Positions 18,600-27,222 are shown, counted from the stretch's first letter. The stretch: 59,029 nt of DNA from Oceaniradius stylonematis (GCF_003149475.2 NZ_QFWV02000005.1:33390-92418), one strand, 5' to 3'. Notes: a model not told the origin generated them from the sequence alone. Made by a program: numbers and translations.

Positions 18600-19529
18600 A
18601 TGGCGACGCGCTATTTCGAACATCCGATCTTCAAGGAGCATGTCACGCCGCCGGGGCATCCCGAGCGCGTTGACCGGCTGCGCGCCCTCGAAGAGGCGCT
18701 GACGTCGGATGCATTTGCCAAACTCGACCGTGCCGAGGCGCCACGCGCGGACGAAAGCGCCGTGCTTCTCGCACATCCGGAGAGCTTTCTCTCCAGCATC
18801 AAGGCGCAGATCCCCGAAGAGGGGCTGGCGCGCGTCGATGCCGACACGGTGGCCGGACCCAAAAGCATGGAGGCGGCGCTGCACGGGATCGGCGCGGCGA
18901 TGGCCGCCGTCGACGGCGTGTTCGAGGGCACGTTCGACAACGCTTTCGTCGCGGCGCGGCCGCCGGGTCACCATGCGGAAAAAGAGACCGCGATGGGGTT
19001 CTGCCTGTTCAACACGGCGGCTATCGCCGCCCGGCATGCACAGGCGGTCCACGGCGCCGAACGGGTGGCCATCGTCGACTGGGACGTTCATCACGGCAAC
19101 GGCACGCAGGACATCTTCTGGGACGACAGGACCGTGCTCTACTGTTCGACGCACCAGATGCCGCTCTATCCGGGCACGGGTGCGAAAGGCGAGATTGGCG
19201 CGCACGGCACGATCTGCAATGCGCCCCTGTCGCCGGGCGATGGCGGCGAAGCGTTTCGGCTGGCGTTCAAGGACCGTGTGCTGAGCGCGATCGACGCGTT
19301 CGGTCCCGACCTGATCGTCATATCGGCGGGGTTCGATGCCCATCACCGCGATCCGCTGGCCAACATCAATCTTGTCGAAGACGATTTCGACTGGGCGACG
19401 GGACGGCTGATCGAGGCGGCCGGGCGGCATGCCGACAACCGTCTGGTCAGCGTGCTGGAGGGCGGCTATGACCTTCAGGGTCTGGCCGCGTCGGCCGGCA
19501 CGCACATTCAGCGCCTGATGTGGGGATAG
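18600..19529 (+). CDS. Histone deacetylase family protein (acetylpolyamine amidohydrolase-like)
   Basis: A 309-aa zinc-dependent deacylase-family protein. Active-site blocks are complete: ARPPGHHAEKETAMGFCLFN, the zinc-binding VDWDVHHGNGTQDIFW, and ISAGFDAHHRDPLA with the third zinc ligand. Bacterial members act on acetylated polyamines, acetoin-related substrates or proteins; the real substrate is not predictable. ATG at 18600 is chosen at the start of homology. xseB follows 3 bp after the stop, so the two are an operon. Confidence 0.93.
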   Translation: MATRYFEHPIFKEHVTPPGHPERVDRLRALEEALTSDAFAKLDRAEAPRADESAVLLAHPESFLSSIKAQIPEEGLARVDADTVAGPKSMEAALHGIGAAMAAVDGVFEGTFDNAFVAARPPGHHAEKETAMGFCLFNTAAIAARHAQAVHGAERVAIVDWDVHHGNGTQDIFWDDRTVLYCSTHQMPLYPGTGAKGEIGAHGTICNAPLSPGDGGEAFRLAFKDRVLSAIDAFGPDLIVISAGFDAHHRDPLANINLVEDDFDWATGRLIEAAGRHADNRLVSVLEGGYDLQGLAASAGTHIQRLMWG

Positions 19530-19532
19530 ACG

Positions 19533-19784
19533 ATGAGCGAGACCGATCCGAACGCCGATGTCACCGGCCTTTCCTTTGAAAAGGCGCTCGAGGAACTCGA
19601 GAAGATCGTCGACCGGCTGGAACGCGGTGATGTCGCGCTCGAGGAGAGCATCGCCATCTACGAACGCGGAGAGGCGCTGCGCGCCCGGTGCGACACGCTG
19701 CTGAAGGCCGCCGAACTGAAGATCGAGAAGATCAAGACCGGCCGGGACGGTCAGGCGACCGGCACCGAGCCGCTGGGCGACTGA
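19533..19784 (+). CDS. xseB: Exodeoxyribonuclease VII small subunit
   Basis: XseB is the 83-aa small subunit that assembles with XseA into exonuclease VII, a single-strand DNA nuclease. The hallmark is [20 protein letters not shown] followed by [20 protein letters not shown], a helical hairpin. It starts 3 bp after the deacetylase-family stop. In many relatives dxs follows; here a pirin gene does (see findings). Confidence 0.96.
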   Translation: MSETDPNADVTGLSFEKALEELEKIVDRLERGDVALEESIAIYERGEALRARCDTLLKAAELKIEKIKTGRDGQATGTEPLGD

Positions 19785-19888
19785 GACGGGCTGACCGGTG
19801 AACGCTGTGTCGCTTTGCGACGCGATAGCATTTGGACGATCGCCGTCTATCTTGTCGGCACAACAGCTTCCAAACAGCAGGTCCTGCC

Positions 19889-20806
19889 ATGAGCTTTTTT
19901 CCCGGAACCGATCCCAAGGCGGGCGATGCGTTCGCCTGTGACGCGCTCGAACAACTGATCATCCCGAATGCCAAGGACATTGGCGGCTTCGAGGTGCGCC
20001 GGGCCCTGCCCTCGCGACAGCGCAAGCTGGTGGGCCCGTTCATCTTTTTTGACCGCATGGGGCCAGCCGTGTTTCGCCCCGGCGAGGCCATCGACGTGCG
20101 CCCGCATCCGCATATCGGCCTGTCCACCGTCACCTATCTGTTCGACGGCACCATCCGGCACCGCGATTCGCTGGGTACCGAAATGGTCATTTCGCCGGGT
20201 GACATCAATCTGATGACGGCCGGGCGCGGCATCGTGCACTCGGAACGTTCGCCCGAGGAACTGCGGTCGACGAAACGGGCCATGTCGGGCCTTCAGACCT
20301 GGCTGGCCCTGCCCGACGGCAGCGAGGAGATCGCGCCGGCCTTCGAGAATACGGCCGCCGAGACGATGGGTATGGTCGATGGCGAAAAGGCCCATGCGAA
20401 AGTGCTGATCGGCGCGTTTCACGGCGCGGCGTCGCAGGTGACGCAGTTCTCGGAAACGCTCTATGTCGACGTGACGCTTCCCGCCGGTGGCGAGATCGAC
20501 ATCCCGGCCGACACCGAGGAGCGCGCCATCTATGTGATCGACGGTTCGATCTCGGTGGCGGGCGATGCGTTCACCGGCGACCAGCTTCTCGTCTTCCGCC
20601 CCGGCGACGAGATCGTCGTCCGGTCCGAGGCCGGCGCATCGTTCATGATCTTCGGCGGCGCGTCGATCGGAAGCCCGCGCCATATCTGGTGGAACTTCGT
20701 GTCGTCTTCGAAGGAACGGATCGAACAGGCCAAGCAGGAGTGGAAGTCGGGACGCTTCGACATCGTTCCGGGCGACGAAGAGGAGTTCATTCCCCTGCCC
20801 TCGTAA
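19889..20806 (+). CDS. Pirin family protein
   Basis: A 305-aa bicupin. The N-terminal cupin has the metal ligands in RPHPHIGLSTVTYLFDG, IRHRDSLG and INLMTAGRGIVHSE, then FFDRMGPA and MSGLQTWLALP. The C-terminal domain has GQFSET-like and VYVIDG-like blocks (ERAIYVIDGSISVAG) and ends PRHIWWNFVSSSKERIEQA. Bacterial pirins include quercetin dioxygenases and redox regulators; the activity here is not known. The ATG at 19889 begins the homology. The 104-bp gap before it contains the perfect repeat GTCGC-TTT-GCGAC. Confidence 0.9.
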   Translation: MSFFPGTDPKAGDAFACDALEQLIIPNAKDIGGFEVRRALPSRQRKLVGPFIFFDRMGPAVFRPGEAIDVRPHPHIGLSTVTYLFDGTIRHRDSLGTEMVISPGDINLMTAGRGIVHSERSPEELRSTKRAMSGLQTWLALPDGSEEIAPAFENTAAETMGMVDGEKAHAKVLIGAFHGAASQVTQFSETLYVDVTLPAGGEIDIPADTEERAIYVIDGSISVAGDAFTGDQLLVFRPGDEIVVRSEAGASFMIFGGASIGSPRHIWWNFVSSSKERIEQAKQEWKSGRFDIVPGDEEEFIPLPS

Positions 20807-20928
20807 ACGTCCACGACCGCACGTTTGCCGTTTCTTCACCGTTCCGGTTGAGCGGATTTTCACCGCGTTCCTTTGCCCGGTTTCAACGCCCGTTCGCTAT
20901 CTCTGCACGCGAAGGGGTGGAACCGGGC

Positions 20929-21306
20929 ATGGCTCACATACACGCAAAAAGACAGATTGCGCCGATCGCCGTCATGGCAGCGGCGCTGGTCGCCGGAACG
21001 GCGACGGCCGCGTCCGGTCCGCGCCACGACGCGTCGATCGACCAGGCGGCGGCGGAACGGATCGCGCTGCGCATGGGCACGATGCGCGGCAGCATCGAGC
21101 CCGGTGCCTCTCCGGTCACCACGCCGGATGCGATGCCGACCCACTCTGTCCAGTCATCCTCGCCCGCCATCCTGCCGGCGCTGGTCCCGTTCAGCGGACC
21201 GGCCTTTGCACTCTTCCACGAGCCGATTGCCCGGCCATTGCCCGACCGGCAGGTCCGGATTGTCTATGGCGGTTCCCTCATCGTCGCCGCCGCTGAAGGC
21301 TGGTGA
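20929..21306 (+). CDS. Small exported hypothetical protein, 125 aa
   Basis: Not recognised. It starts MAHIHAKRQIAPIAVMAAAL and has a signal-peptide-like helix ending GTATAASG. The mature part (about 95 aa) is rich in Ala, Pro and Ser with no cysteine. AAGGGGTGG lies about 10 bases upstream of the ATG at 20929. It sits between pirin and tlyA, in the place where dxs lies in many alphaproteobacteria. Codon use is not obviously foreign. Confidence 0.6.
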   Translation: MAHIHAKRQIAPIAVMAAALVAGTATAASGPRHDASIDQAAAERIALRMGTMRGSIEPGASPVTTPDAMPTHSVQSSSPAILPALVPFSGPAFALFHEPIARPLPDRQVRIVYGGSLIVAAAEGW

Positions 21307-21357
21307 GGCCTGACCCGCAAGGCTTGCGCCAACGCGCCACCTCGGCGATGAGGTGGC

Positions 21358-22116
21358 ATGACAGTTCCGGACGACAATCCGCGCGAACGGCTCGACAGAA
21401 CTCTGGTCCGGCGCGGCCTTTTCGCGACGCGGGCCCGGGCGCGCGATGCGATCATGCGCGGCACGGTGACCGTGGACGGCCAGACAATCACCAAACCCGC
21501 ACATTCTTGCACAGGCCGGACCAAGATCGCGGTCGCCGACCCGGCCAGCGGCTATGTCTCGCGCGCGGCGCTCAAGCTGAAGGCGGCGCTCGACGCCTTT
21601 GCGATCCCGGTGACCGATGCGGTGTGCCTCGACATAGGCGCGTCGACCGGCGGGTTCACGCAGGTGCTGCTGGAAGCCGGCGCAGCCGGGGTCCACGCCA
21701 TCGATGTCGGACACGGTCAGATGGACCCGACCCTTGCGGCAGACCCGCGCGTCCGCCTGACCGAAGGGCTCAATGCACGCGATCTCGAGATTGGCCATCT
21801 GGACGGCGACCGGCCGTCGATCATTGTCAGCGATGTCAGCTTCATCTCGCTCACGCTCGCCTTGCCGGCGGCGCTGGATCTGGCCGCGCCCGGCGCACAT
21901 CTGGTCGCCCTCGTCAAACCGCAGTTCGAGGTCGGCCGCGAGCGGATCGGCAAGGGCGGACTGGTCGCGGCCGACGATGCAAATCGTTCCGCCGAAGACA
22001 TCGCCGCGTGGCTCGGCATCCGGCCCGGCTGGTCCAGCCGGTCGTTGATCCCCTCGCCCATCACCGGCGGCGACGGCAATACGGAATTCCTCCTCTGGGG
22101 CATCAAGGATGGCTGA
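21358..22116 (+). CDS. tlyA: TlyA family rRNA (cytidine-2'-O)-methyltransferase
   Basis: TlyA 2'-O-methylates cytidines in 16S and/or 23S rRNA; it was once annotated as hemolysin. The 252-aa protein has an N-terminal S4 RNA-binding domain (ERLDRTLVRRGLFATRARAR, GTVTVDGQTITKPAHS) and a C-terminal FtsJ-like SAM domain (CLDIGASTGGFTQVLLEAGA, SDVSFISLTLALPAAL, VKPQFEVGRERIGKGGLV). GAGGTGGC precedes the ATG. It overlaps the next RNA methyltransferase gene by 8 bp, so the two are coupled. Confidence 0.94.
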   Translation: MTVPDDNPRERLDRTLVRRGLFATRARARDAIMRGTVTVDGQTITKPAHSCTGRTKIAVADPASGYVSRAALKLKAALDAFAIPVTDAVCLDIGASTGGFTQVLLEAGAAGVHAIDVGHGQMDPTLAADPRVRLTEGLNARDLEIGHLDGDRPSIIVSDVSFISLTLALPAALDLAAPGAHLVALVKPQFEVGRERIGKGGLVAADDANRSAEDIAAWLGIRPGWSSRSLIPSPITGGDGNTEFLLWGIKDG

Positions 22117-23353
22117 GAAGCTGACGATCATGGCCATGGGCGCGCAGGGCGACGGGCTGGCCAGCCATGACGGCCAAACCGTCTATGTGCCGGGCGCGCT
22201 GCCGGGCGAGACGGTGCGCGCAACGCTCGATGACGCGCGCGCCCATGACGTTGAAATCGTCACGCCATCCGCAGAGCGTGTGTCCCCGTCCTGTCCGCAT
22301 TTCGGCGACTGCGGAGGCTGCTCGGTCCAGCATTGGGCCGATCCTCCCTACCGCGCGTGGAAACGGCAGCTCGTGGCCGATGCGCTGAGCCGGCAAGGGA
22401 TCGAAACGAAGGTCGCGAGCCTGGTTCCCGGCACGCCGCGCATCCGCCGGCGAGCCACCTTCTCCGTGCTGCGGCGGCCGGAGGGCGTGCGGCTCGGATT
22501 TCAGCGCGAGGGCAGCCACATGATTGTCGACACGACCGATTGCCACGTCGTCGATCCGGTCCTCAACAGGGCGCGCGGGGCGCTGAAGGCGCTGGCCAAG
22601 GCCGTTCTTCCGGTCATGAAGGCGGCGGCGAAGCCCGTCTCGATGACCGTCACGGTCACGCAAACGGGGCTCGATGTGGCGGTCGCCGGCGACTTCACGC
22701 TGTCGGAGCCGGGACGGCAGGCGGCAATCGGAATCGCGCTGAAAGCCAACTTCGCACGGCTCACCGTGCGCGACGAGGCGCTCGCCGAAACGCGCAAGCC
22801 GGCCGTTTCTTTCGACGGGATCGCCGTCGGCCTGCCGCCGGGCGGCTTCATCCAGGCGACGGCGCGTGCCGAGAGCGCCATGCGCGATCTGGTCACCGGT
22901 CACATGCAGGGCGCAAGATCGGTCGCCGACCTGTTCGCCGGCTGCGGCACGTTCGCGCTGCCCCTCGCCCGGCTGGCCCGCGTTCATGCCGTCGAGGGCG
23001 ACCGCGCCTCGCTGGCCGCGCTGGATGCGGCATGGCGCGCGGCGTCCGGGCAGAAGCTGCGCCGTGTGACGACCGAACGGCGCGATCTGTTCGTGCGTCC
23101 TGTGACGGCAAAGGAACTCGACAGCTTTGACGGTCTGGTGTTCGATCCACCGCGGGCCGGGGCCGAGGCGCAGGCGCATCAGATCGCCGGTTCGGGTGTG
23201 AAAAGGGTTGCCGCCATCTCCTGCAATCCGGCGACGCTGGCGCGCGATCTGGCCATCCTGACCGGCGGCGGCTACCGGATCGTCACGGTGACGCCGATCG
23301 ACCAGTTCCTCTGGTCACCGCATGTGGAGACCGTGGCGCTGCTGGTCCGCTGA
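22109..23353 (+). CDS. TrmA/RlmD-type RNA (uracil-C5)-methyltransferase
   Basis: A 414-aa class I SAM enzyme of the RumA/RlmD/TrmA group. It has an N-terminal TRAM-like domain (GAQGDGLASHDGQTVYVPGA), an iron-sulfur cysteine cluster (CPHFGDCGGC), the SAM motif VADLFAGCGTFALPLARL, FDPPRAGAE, and the catalytic cysteine in ISCNPATLARDL. The cluster is of the RumA/RlmD type, so 23S rRNA is the probable substrate, but the exact uridine cannot be assigned. The overlap with tlyA suggests joint production of rRNA modification enzymes. Confidence 0.9.
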   Translation: MAEKLTIMAMGAQGDGLASHDGQTVYVPGALPGETVRATLDDARAHDVEIVTPSAERVSPSCPHFGDCGGCSVQHWADPPYRAWKRQLVADALSRQGIETKVASLVPGTPRIRRRATFSVLRRPEGVRLGFQREGSHMIVDTTDCHVVDPVLNRARGALKALAKAVLPVMKAAAKPVSMTVTVTQTGLDVAVAGDFTLSEPGRQAAIGIALKANFARLTVRDEALAETRKPAVSFDGIAVGLPPGGFIQATARAESAMRDLVTGHMQGARSVADLFAGCGTFALPLARLARVHAVEGDRASLAALDAAWRAASGQKLRRVTTERRDLFVRPVTAKELDSFDGLVFDPPRAGAEAQAHQIAGSGVKRVAAISCNPATLARDLAILTGGGYRIVTVTPIDQFLWSPHVETVALLVR

Positions 23354-23357
23354 GCGC

Positions 23358-24128
23358 CTATTTCTTGCGCGCCATGAAGGCCATGAAGGCCTGCCGCGCC
23401 TCGTCGGACTTGAGCTGGACGGCGAACAGGTCCGCTTCCTCGGCGATCCGCGCCTCCAGTGCCGTGGTGTCGCCCTTCATCAGCCGTTTTGTCAGGGCCA
23501 GCGCCTTGGGCGGTTTGGCCGCCAGCACCTTGGCAGTGTCCATGACCGCGCGCTCCAGATCGTCTTCGGGAACCACCTTCCAGATCAGGCCGGCATCGGC
23601 GGCCTGATCGCCGGAGAAATCCTCGCACATGGCCAAAAGCGCGAAGGCGCGCTGATGTCCGGTGATGGCCGGCACCAGCATGCTCGATCCGGCTTCGGCG
23701 ACGAGCGCCAGATCGACGAACGGCGTTTTGAACACCGACCGGGGCGTTGCGAATGTCAGGTCGCAATGCAGGTGGAGCGTCGTGCCGATGCCGATCGCGA
23801 GCCCATCGACGCCGGAGACGACCGGCTTTTCGAGCTTCGGCAAAAGCCGCAGCAGATCGAGCACTTCGGTGCCCATCTCGCCGGTCGTGGCAAAGGCGAG
23901 GAAATCGGCCAGGTCGTTGCCCGACGTAAACGCGCCCGGCTGGCCCAAGATGACATGGCAGCGCACCGCATCGTCGGCCTCGCCGTCGGCGAGCGCGCCG
24001 GCAAGCGCGGCATACATGGCGCGGGTGATCGCGTTCTTCTTGTCGGGCCGGTTGAAGCGGACGATCTGGACCGCGCCTTCGCGCGAGACGAGAATATGCC
24101 GCTCGGCGGTGTCCTGTGCGGCGCTCAT
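23358..24128 (-). CDS. Enoyl-CoA hydratase/isomerase family protein, probable delta3-delta2-enoyl-CoA isomerase
   Basis: A 256-aa crotonase-fold protein. The CoA/oxyanion segments are present (NRPDKKNAITRAMY, AFTSGNDLADF, SGVDGLAIGIGTTLHLHCDL). The two glutamates of true hydratases (in GGGCEL and QPE) are replaced by Thr and Phe. A glutamate in VAEAGSS lies where ECI2/PECI-type isomerases carry theirs. I therefore infer an isomerase that moves double bonds of unsaturated acyl-CoAs. ATG at 24128 follows directly on the acyl-CoA dehydrogenase stop, so both are one beta-oxidation operon. Confidence 0.85.
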   Translation of the reverse strand: MSAAQDTAERHILVSREGAVQIVRFNRPDKKNAITRAMYAALAGALADGEADDAVRCHVILGQPGAFTSGNDLADFLAFATTGEMGTEVLDLLRLLPKLEKPVVSGVDGLAIGIGTTLHLHCDLTFATPRSVFKTPFVDLALVAEAGSSMLVPAITGHQRAFALLAMCEDFSGDQAADAGLIWKVVPEDDLERAVMDTAKVLAAKPPKALALTKRLMKGDTTALEARIAEEADLFAVQLKSDEARQAFMAFMARKK

Positions 24129-24129
24129 G

Positions 24130-25905
24130 TCATGCCACCAGCGCCTGGCCGGCCGCCGCCAGGCTCGCCGCGCCCTGTTCCACCCGGTCGCGCAGCGCGC
24201 CGGACTGGCCGACCAGATTTTCCGCATAAAAGCGGGCGGGAGACGCACGGTCGACACCGTTGGCGGAGCCGAGCGCGCCCTTGACCAGATAGATGCCGCC
24301 GGCCGTCAGACCGAACAGGTGCTGGTAGGGCGTCGCGGCGGCCAGCACCGCCTGCTTCTCGCCATCGGCCATCTTGGCCATCATCCAGTCGGTCGCGGCG
24401 CGCAGATCGGCCATCGCGGCCTCCAGATAGCGGCCGGCCTCGCCAAAGCGGGTATCGTTGGAAGCGCGCAGTGTTTCCAGAACACCATCGAGCTCATCGA
24501 GATAGGCGGCAACGCATGCGCCGTCCGACAGCGGCAGCTTGCGCTGGACCAGATCGATCGCCTGGATGCCATTGGTGCCCTCATAGATCTGGGTGATCCG
24601 GGCATCGCGCATGAAAACCGCCGCACCCGCCTCCTCGATGTATCCCATCCCGCCATGCACCTGCACGCCGAGCGAAGCGACCTCGGACCCGATGTCGGTG
24701 GAAAACGCCTTGGCAATCGGTGTCAGAAGGCCGGCGCGCTCGTTCCAGAACCTCTTTTCCTCATCCGTTCCGACGCGGGACATGTCGATGGCGTGCGCGC
24801 AGGCATAGCAGATGGCGCGCGCGGCCCCCGTCAGGGTCTTCATCGTCAGCAGGTTGCGCTGGACGTCGGGATGGTGAACGATCGGGCTCATGCCGTCGCC
24901 GTCCCAGCCCGGCGCGCGGCCCTGGGTGCGCTCATTGGCGTAGGCGACAGCCTTTTGCGTAGCCGCTTCGGCCACCGCGACGCCCTGGATGCCGACGGCG
25001 AGGCGCGCATTGTTCATCATCGTGAACATGCAGTTCAGGCCACGGTTTTCCTCGCCGACCAGCCAGCCGATCGCGCCGGCGGTGTCGCCATGCTTGCCGT
25101 CGCCGAAGATCATCGTGCAGGTGGGCGAGGCGTGAATGCCCAGCTTGTGTTCGAGCCCGTTGCAGAACACATCGTTGCGGGCGCCGATCGAACCGTCTTC
25201 GTTGACGAGGAACTTGGGCACCAAGAACAGCGAAATGCCGCGCGTGCCGGCCGGCGCATCGGGCAGCCGTGCGAGTACGAGATGGACGATATTGTCCGTC
25301 ATGTCGTGCTCGCCATAGGTGATGTAGATCTTCTGGCCAAAGATACGGTAGGTCCCGTCGCCGGCCGGTTCGGCCCGTGTCTTCAATGCCCCGAGATCGG
25401 AGCCGGCCTGAGGCTCGGTCAGGTTCATGGTCCCGGTCCACTCGCCTGAGACGAGCTTTTCCAGATAGGTCGCGCGCAGCTCGTCGGTGGCGTGCTTTTC
25501 AAGCGCCTCGATCGCACCCATGGTCAGCATCGGGCACAGCGCGAAAGCGATCGAGCCGGAATTCCACATCTCCATGGCTGCCATCGCCATCGACATGGGC
25601 AGCCCCTGGCCGCCATGGTCCTCGGGGCCGGGCAGCGCGTTCCAGCCGCCTTCGATCCAGTCCAGATAGGCCCGCTTCCAGCCTTCAGGCGTCGTGACTT
25701 GCCCATCGTCAAGCCGCGAGCCCTGGCGATCCGACGGCAGATGCAGCGGCGCGATCCGGTCGGTGGCGAACTTTCCCGCTTCCTCGAGGATCGCATCGAT
25801 CAGATCGACCGACAGATTGCCGCCCTTGCCGTCGTCGATGGCCTCTCCAAGGCCGGAAACCGCCTTGAGCGCGTGGGTGATCTCGTCGACCGGTGCCCGA
25901 TACAT
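24130..25905 (-). CDS. Long-form acyl-CoA dehydrogenase (DmdC-like family)
   Basis: A 591-aa FAD enzyme for alpha,beta-dehydrogenation of acyl-CoA. It belongs to the long branch with an extra N-terminal segment (MYRAPVDEITHALKAVSGLG) and a C-terminal extension, the group that includes DmdC and AidB-like proteins. Typical blocks are TEPQAGSDLGALKT, GQKIYITYGEHDMTDN, GLEHKLGIHASPTCTM, MNNARLAVGIQGVA and QVHGGMGYIEE. The start at 25905 is fixed by GGGAGG 5 bases upstream. The acyl chain preference is unknown. The isomerase gene follows at once. A likely promoter and operator lie at 25955-25983. Confidence 0.92.
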   Translation of the reverse strand: MYRAPVDEITHALKAVSGLGEAIDDGKGGNLSVDLIDAILEEAGKFATDRIAPLHLPSDRQGSRLDDGQVTTPEGWKRAYLDWIEGGWNALPGPEDHGGQGLPMSMAMAAMEMWNSGSIAFALCPMLTMGAIEALEKHATDELRATYLEKLVSGEWTGTMNLTEPQAGSDLGALKTRAEPAGDGTYRIFGQKIYITYGEHDMTDNIVHLVLARLPDAPAGTRGISLFLVPKFLVNEDGSIGARNDVFCNGLEHKLGIHASPTCTMIFGDGKHGDTAGAIGWLVGEENRGLNCMFTMMNNARLAVGIQGVAVAEAATQKAVAYANERTQGRAPGWDGDGMSPIVHHPDVQRNLLTMKTLTGAARAICYACAHAIDMSRVGTDEEKRFWNERAGLLTPIAKAFSTDIGSEVASLGVQVHGGMGYIEEAGAAVFMRDARITQIYEGTNGIQAIDLVQRKLPLSDGACVAAYLDELDGVLETLRASNDTRFGEAGRYLEAAMADLRAATDWMMAKMADGEKQAVLAAATPYQHLFGLTAGGIYLVKGALGSANGVDRASPARFYAENLVGQSGALRDRVEQGAASLAAAGQALVA

Positions 25906-25954
25906 ATATGCCTCCCTGAACCGCCGTCTCGTGGCGCGATGCGCGTCCGGCACA

Positions 25955-25983
25955 GCGCTAACGGCTTTTTACGTAAACGTCAA
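25955..25983 (-). promoter_or_regulatory. Promoter of the acyl-CoA dehydrogenase-isomerase operon
   Basis: On the minus strand TTGACG (25983-25978), a 17-base spacer and TAGCGC (25960-25955) give a well-spaced sigma-70 promoter about 50 bp before the start codon. The -10 hexamer is the same as that proposed for purD. Confidence 0.5.
25968..25983. promoter_or_regulatory. Dyad TTTACGTAAACGTCAA overlapping the acyl-CoA dehydrogenase -35 (probable repressor/activator site)
   Basis: The 16-bp site is an imperfect inverted repeat (TTkACGT-AA-ACGTmAA) that covers the -35 hexamer and the start of the spacer. It resembles sites assigned, as I recall, to MerR-family LiuR-type regulators of branched-chain and fatty acyl-CoA catabolism. 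No such regulator is in the window, so the factor would act in trans. Confidence 0.5.
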
Positions 25984-26066
25984 TTGGCCCGTCACTCCAA
26001 CCGGTGATCAAACCCTCGCGGCCACCTTATCCGCAGGCAGGACGCGAACCAACCGTCCGGCGCCCA

Positions 26067-26094
26067 TTGCACGGCGGCGAGGGCCGCTTACATA
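26067..26094 (+). promoter_or_regulatory. Candidate sigma-70 promoter for the S49 peptidase gene
   Basis: TTGCAC (26067-26072), a 16-base spacer and TACATA (26089-26094) end 25 bp before the proposed start codon. Confidence 0.45.
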
Positions 26095-26119
26095 GGGCTC
26101 GAACACCTAAAAAGGGATC

Positions 26120-26998
26120 TTGGCCTTGAAAGAGATGATGACGCGGTTCCTGCCGGCGCGCTTCCGAAAGTCGGTTCCGATCATTCCGGTCGTGCGCCTG
26201 CGCGGGATGATCTCGCCCGGCGGCTCGCCGCTGCAGCCCGTCCTGTCGTTGGCCGCTGTCGCGCCGGCTCTCGAGCGCGCATTTTCGGTCAAGCAGGCCC
26301 CGGCGGTGGCGATCAGCGTCAACTCACCCGGCGGCTCTCCCGTCCAGTCGCGGCTGATCTACAAGCGCATCCGCGATCTGGCCGAGGAAAAGAAAAAACC
26401 GGTGCTGGTCTTCACCGAGGATGTCGCCGCTTCGGGCGGCTACATGATCGCGGTTGCCGGCGACGAGATCATCGCCGATCCCTCCTCGATCGTCGGTTCG
26501 ATCGGCGTGATTTCGGCCGGTTTCGGTTTCACCGAGGCGATCAGGAAGATCGGCGTCGAGCGGCGCGTCTACACGGCCGGCCAGAACAAGTCGACGCTCG
26601 ACCCGTTCCAGCCGGAAAAGGAAGAGGATGTCGAACGGATCAAGGCGCTTCAACTGGAAGTGCACCGGACATTCATCGATCTGGTGAAGGAACGGCGCGG
26701 CGACAAGCTTGGCGACGATCCGGATCTGTTCAGCGGACGTTTCTGGGCCGGCAACAGCGCCAGGGAACTGGGACTGGTCGACCATCTGGGCGATATGCGC
26801 GGTTTCATCAAGGACCGTTTCGGCGACAAGGCGCAACTGCGTCTGGTGACCATGCCGCGCGGCCTGTTCGGCCGCCGTCCCCAACCCGGCGTGACGGGGC
26901 TGGGCGGGATCGACCCCGCGGTGCTGACCTCACATGCGGCAAGCGGTCTCTTGTCGGCGCTTGAGGAACGTGCTCTTTGGAACCGCTACGGCCTTTGA
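26120..26998 (+). CDS. S49 family serine peptidase (SppA/SohB-like)
   Basis: A 292-aa peptidase of the ClpP/crotonase fold. Family blocks are IPVVRLRGMISPGG, VAISVNSPGGSPVQSRLIYK, the nucleophile region VLVFTEDVAASGGYMIAVAG, PSSIVGSIGVISAGFGF and the lysine in GQNKSTLDPF. Unlike SppA it is a single-domain protein with no obvious N-terminal membrane helix. The annotated start is TTG 26120 after AAGGGA; TTG 26126 or ATG 26135 are alternatives. A 63-aa membrane protein gene follows. Confidence 0.87.
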   Translation: MALKEMMTRFLPARFRKSVPIIPVVRLRGMISPGGSPLQPVLSLAAVAPALERAFSVKQAPAVAISVNSPGGSPVQSRLIYKRIRDLAEEKKKPVLVFTEDVAASGGYMIAVAGDEIIADPSSIVGSIGVISAGFGFTEAIRKIGVERRVYTAGQNKSTLDPFQPEKEEDVERIKALQLEVHRTFIDLVKERRGDKLGDDPDLFSGRFWAGNSARELGLVDHLGDMRGFIKDRFGDKAQLRLVTMPRGLFGRRPQPGVTGLGGIDPAVLTSHAASGLLSALEERALWNRYGL

Positions 26999-27021
26999 GC
27001 GAACCGACCAGGGAGATGACG

Positions 27022-27213
27022 GTGCCCCAGCTTCTGTTCTTTGCCGCGGTCGCCGTGGTTGGCTATCTGGGTTATCGCGCCTTCGTGCGCGAAGCGGGAA
27101 AAGTGTCGGCCCGAGTGCGCCGCGCCGAAAAGGAAGCCAAGACCAAGGCAGTCGGCACGCTCGTCAAGGACCCCGTCACCGGCGAATACCGGCCCGCCCG
27201 CGACGACGACTGA
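27022..27213 (+). CDS. Small single-pass membrane protein, 63 aa
   Basis: It has one N-terminal helix (QLLFFAAVAVVGYLGYRAFV), then a charged, basic helix (KVSARVRRAEKEAKTKAVG) and a C-terminal TLVKDPVTGEYRPARDDD. This layout recurs in short uncharacterised alphaproteobacterial proteins. GTG 27022 is preferred because GGGAG lies 6 bases upstream; the ATG at 27016 touches that site. The gene begins 23 bp after the S49 peptidase stop and is probably in the same transcript. Function unknown. Confidence 0.7.
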   Translation: MPQLLFFAAVAVVGYLGYRAFVREAGKVSARVRRAEKEAKTKAVGTLVKDPVTGEYRPARDDD

Positions 27214-27222
27214 AATCCAGTC

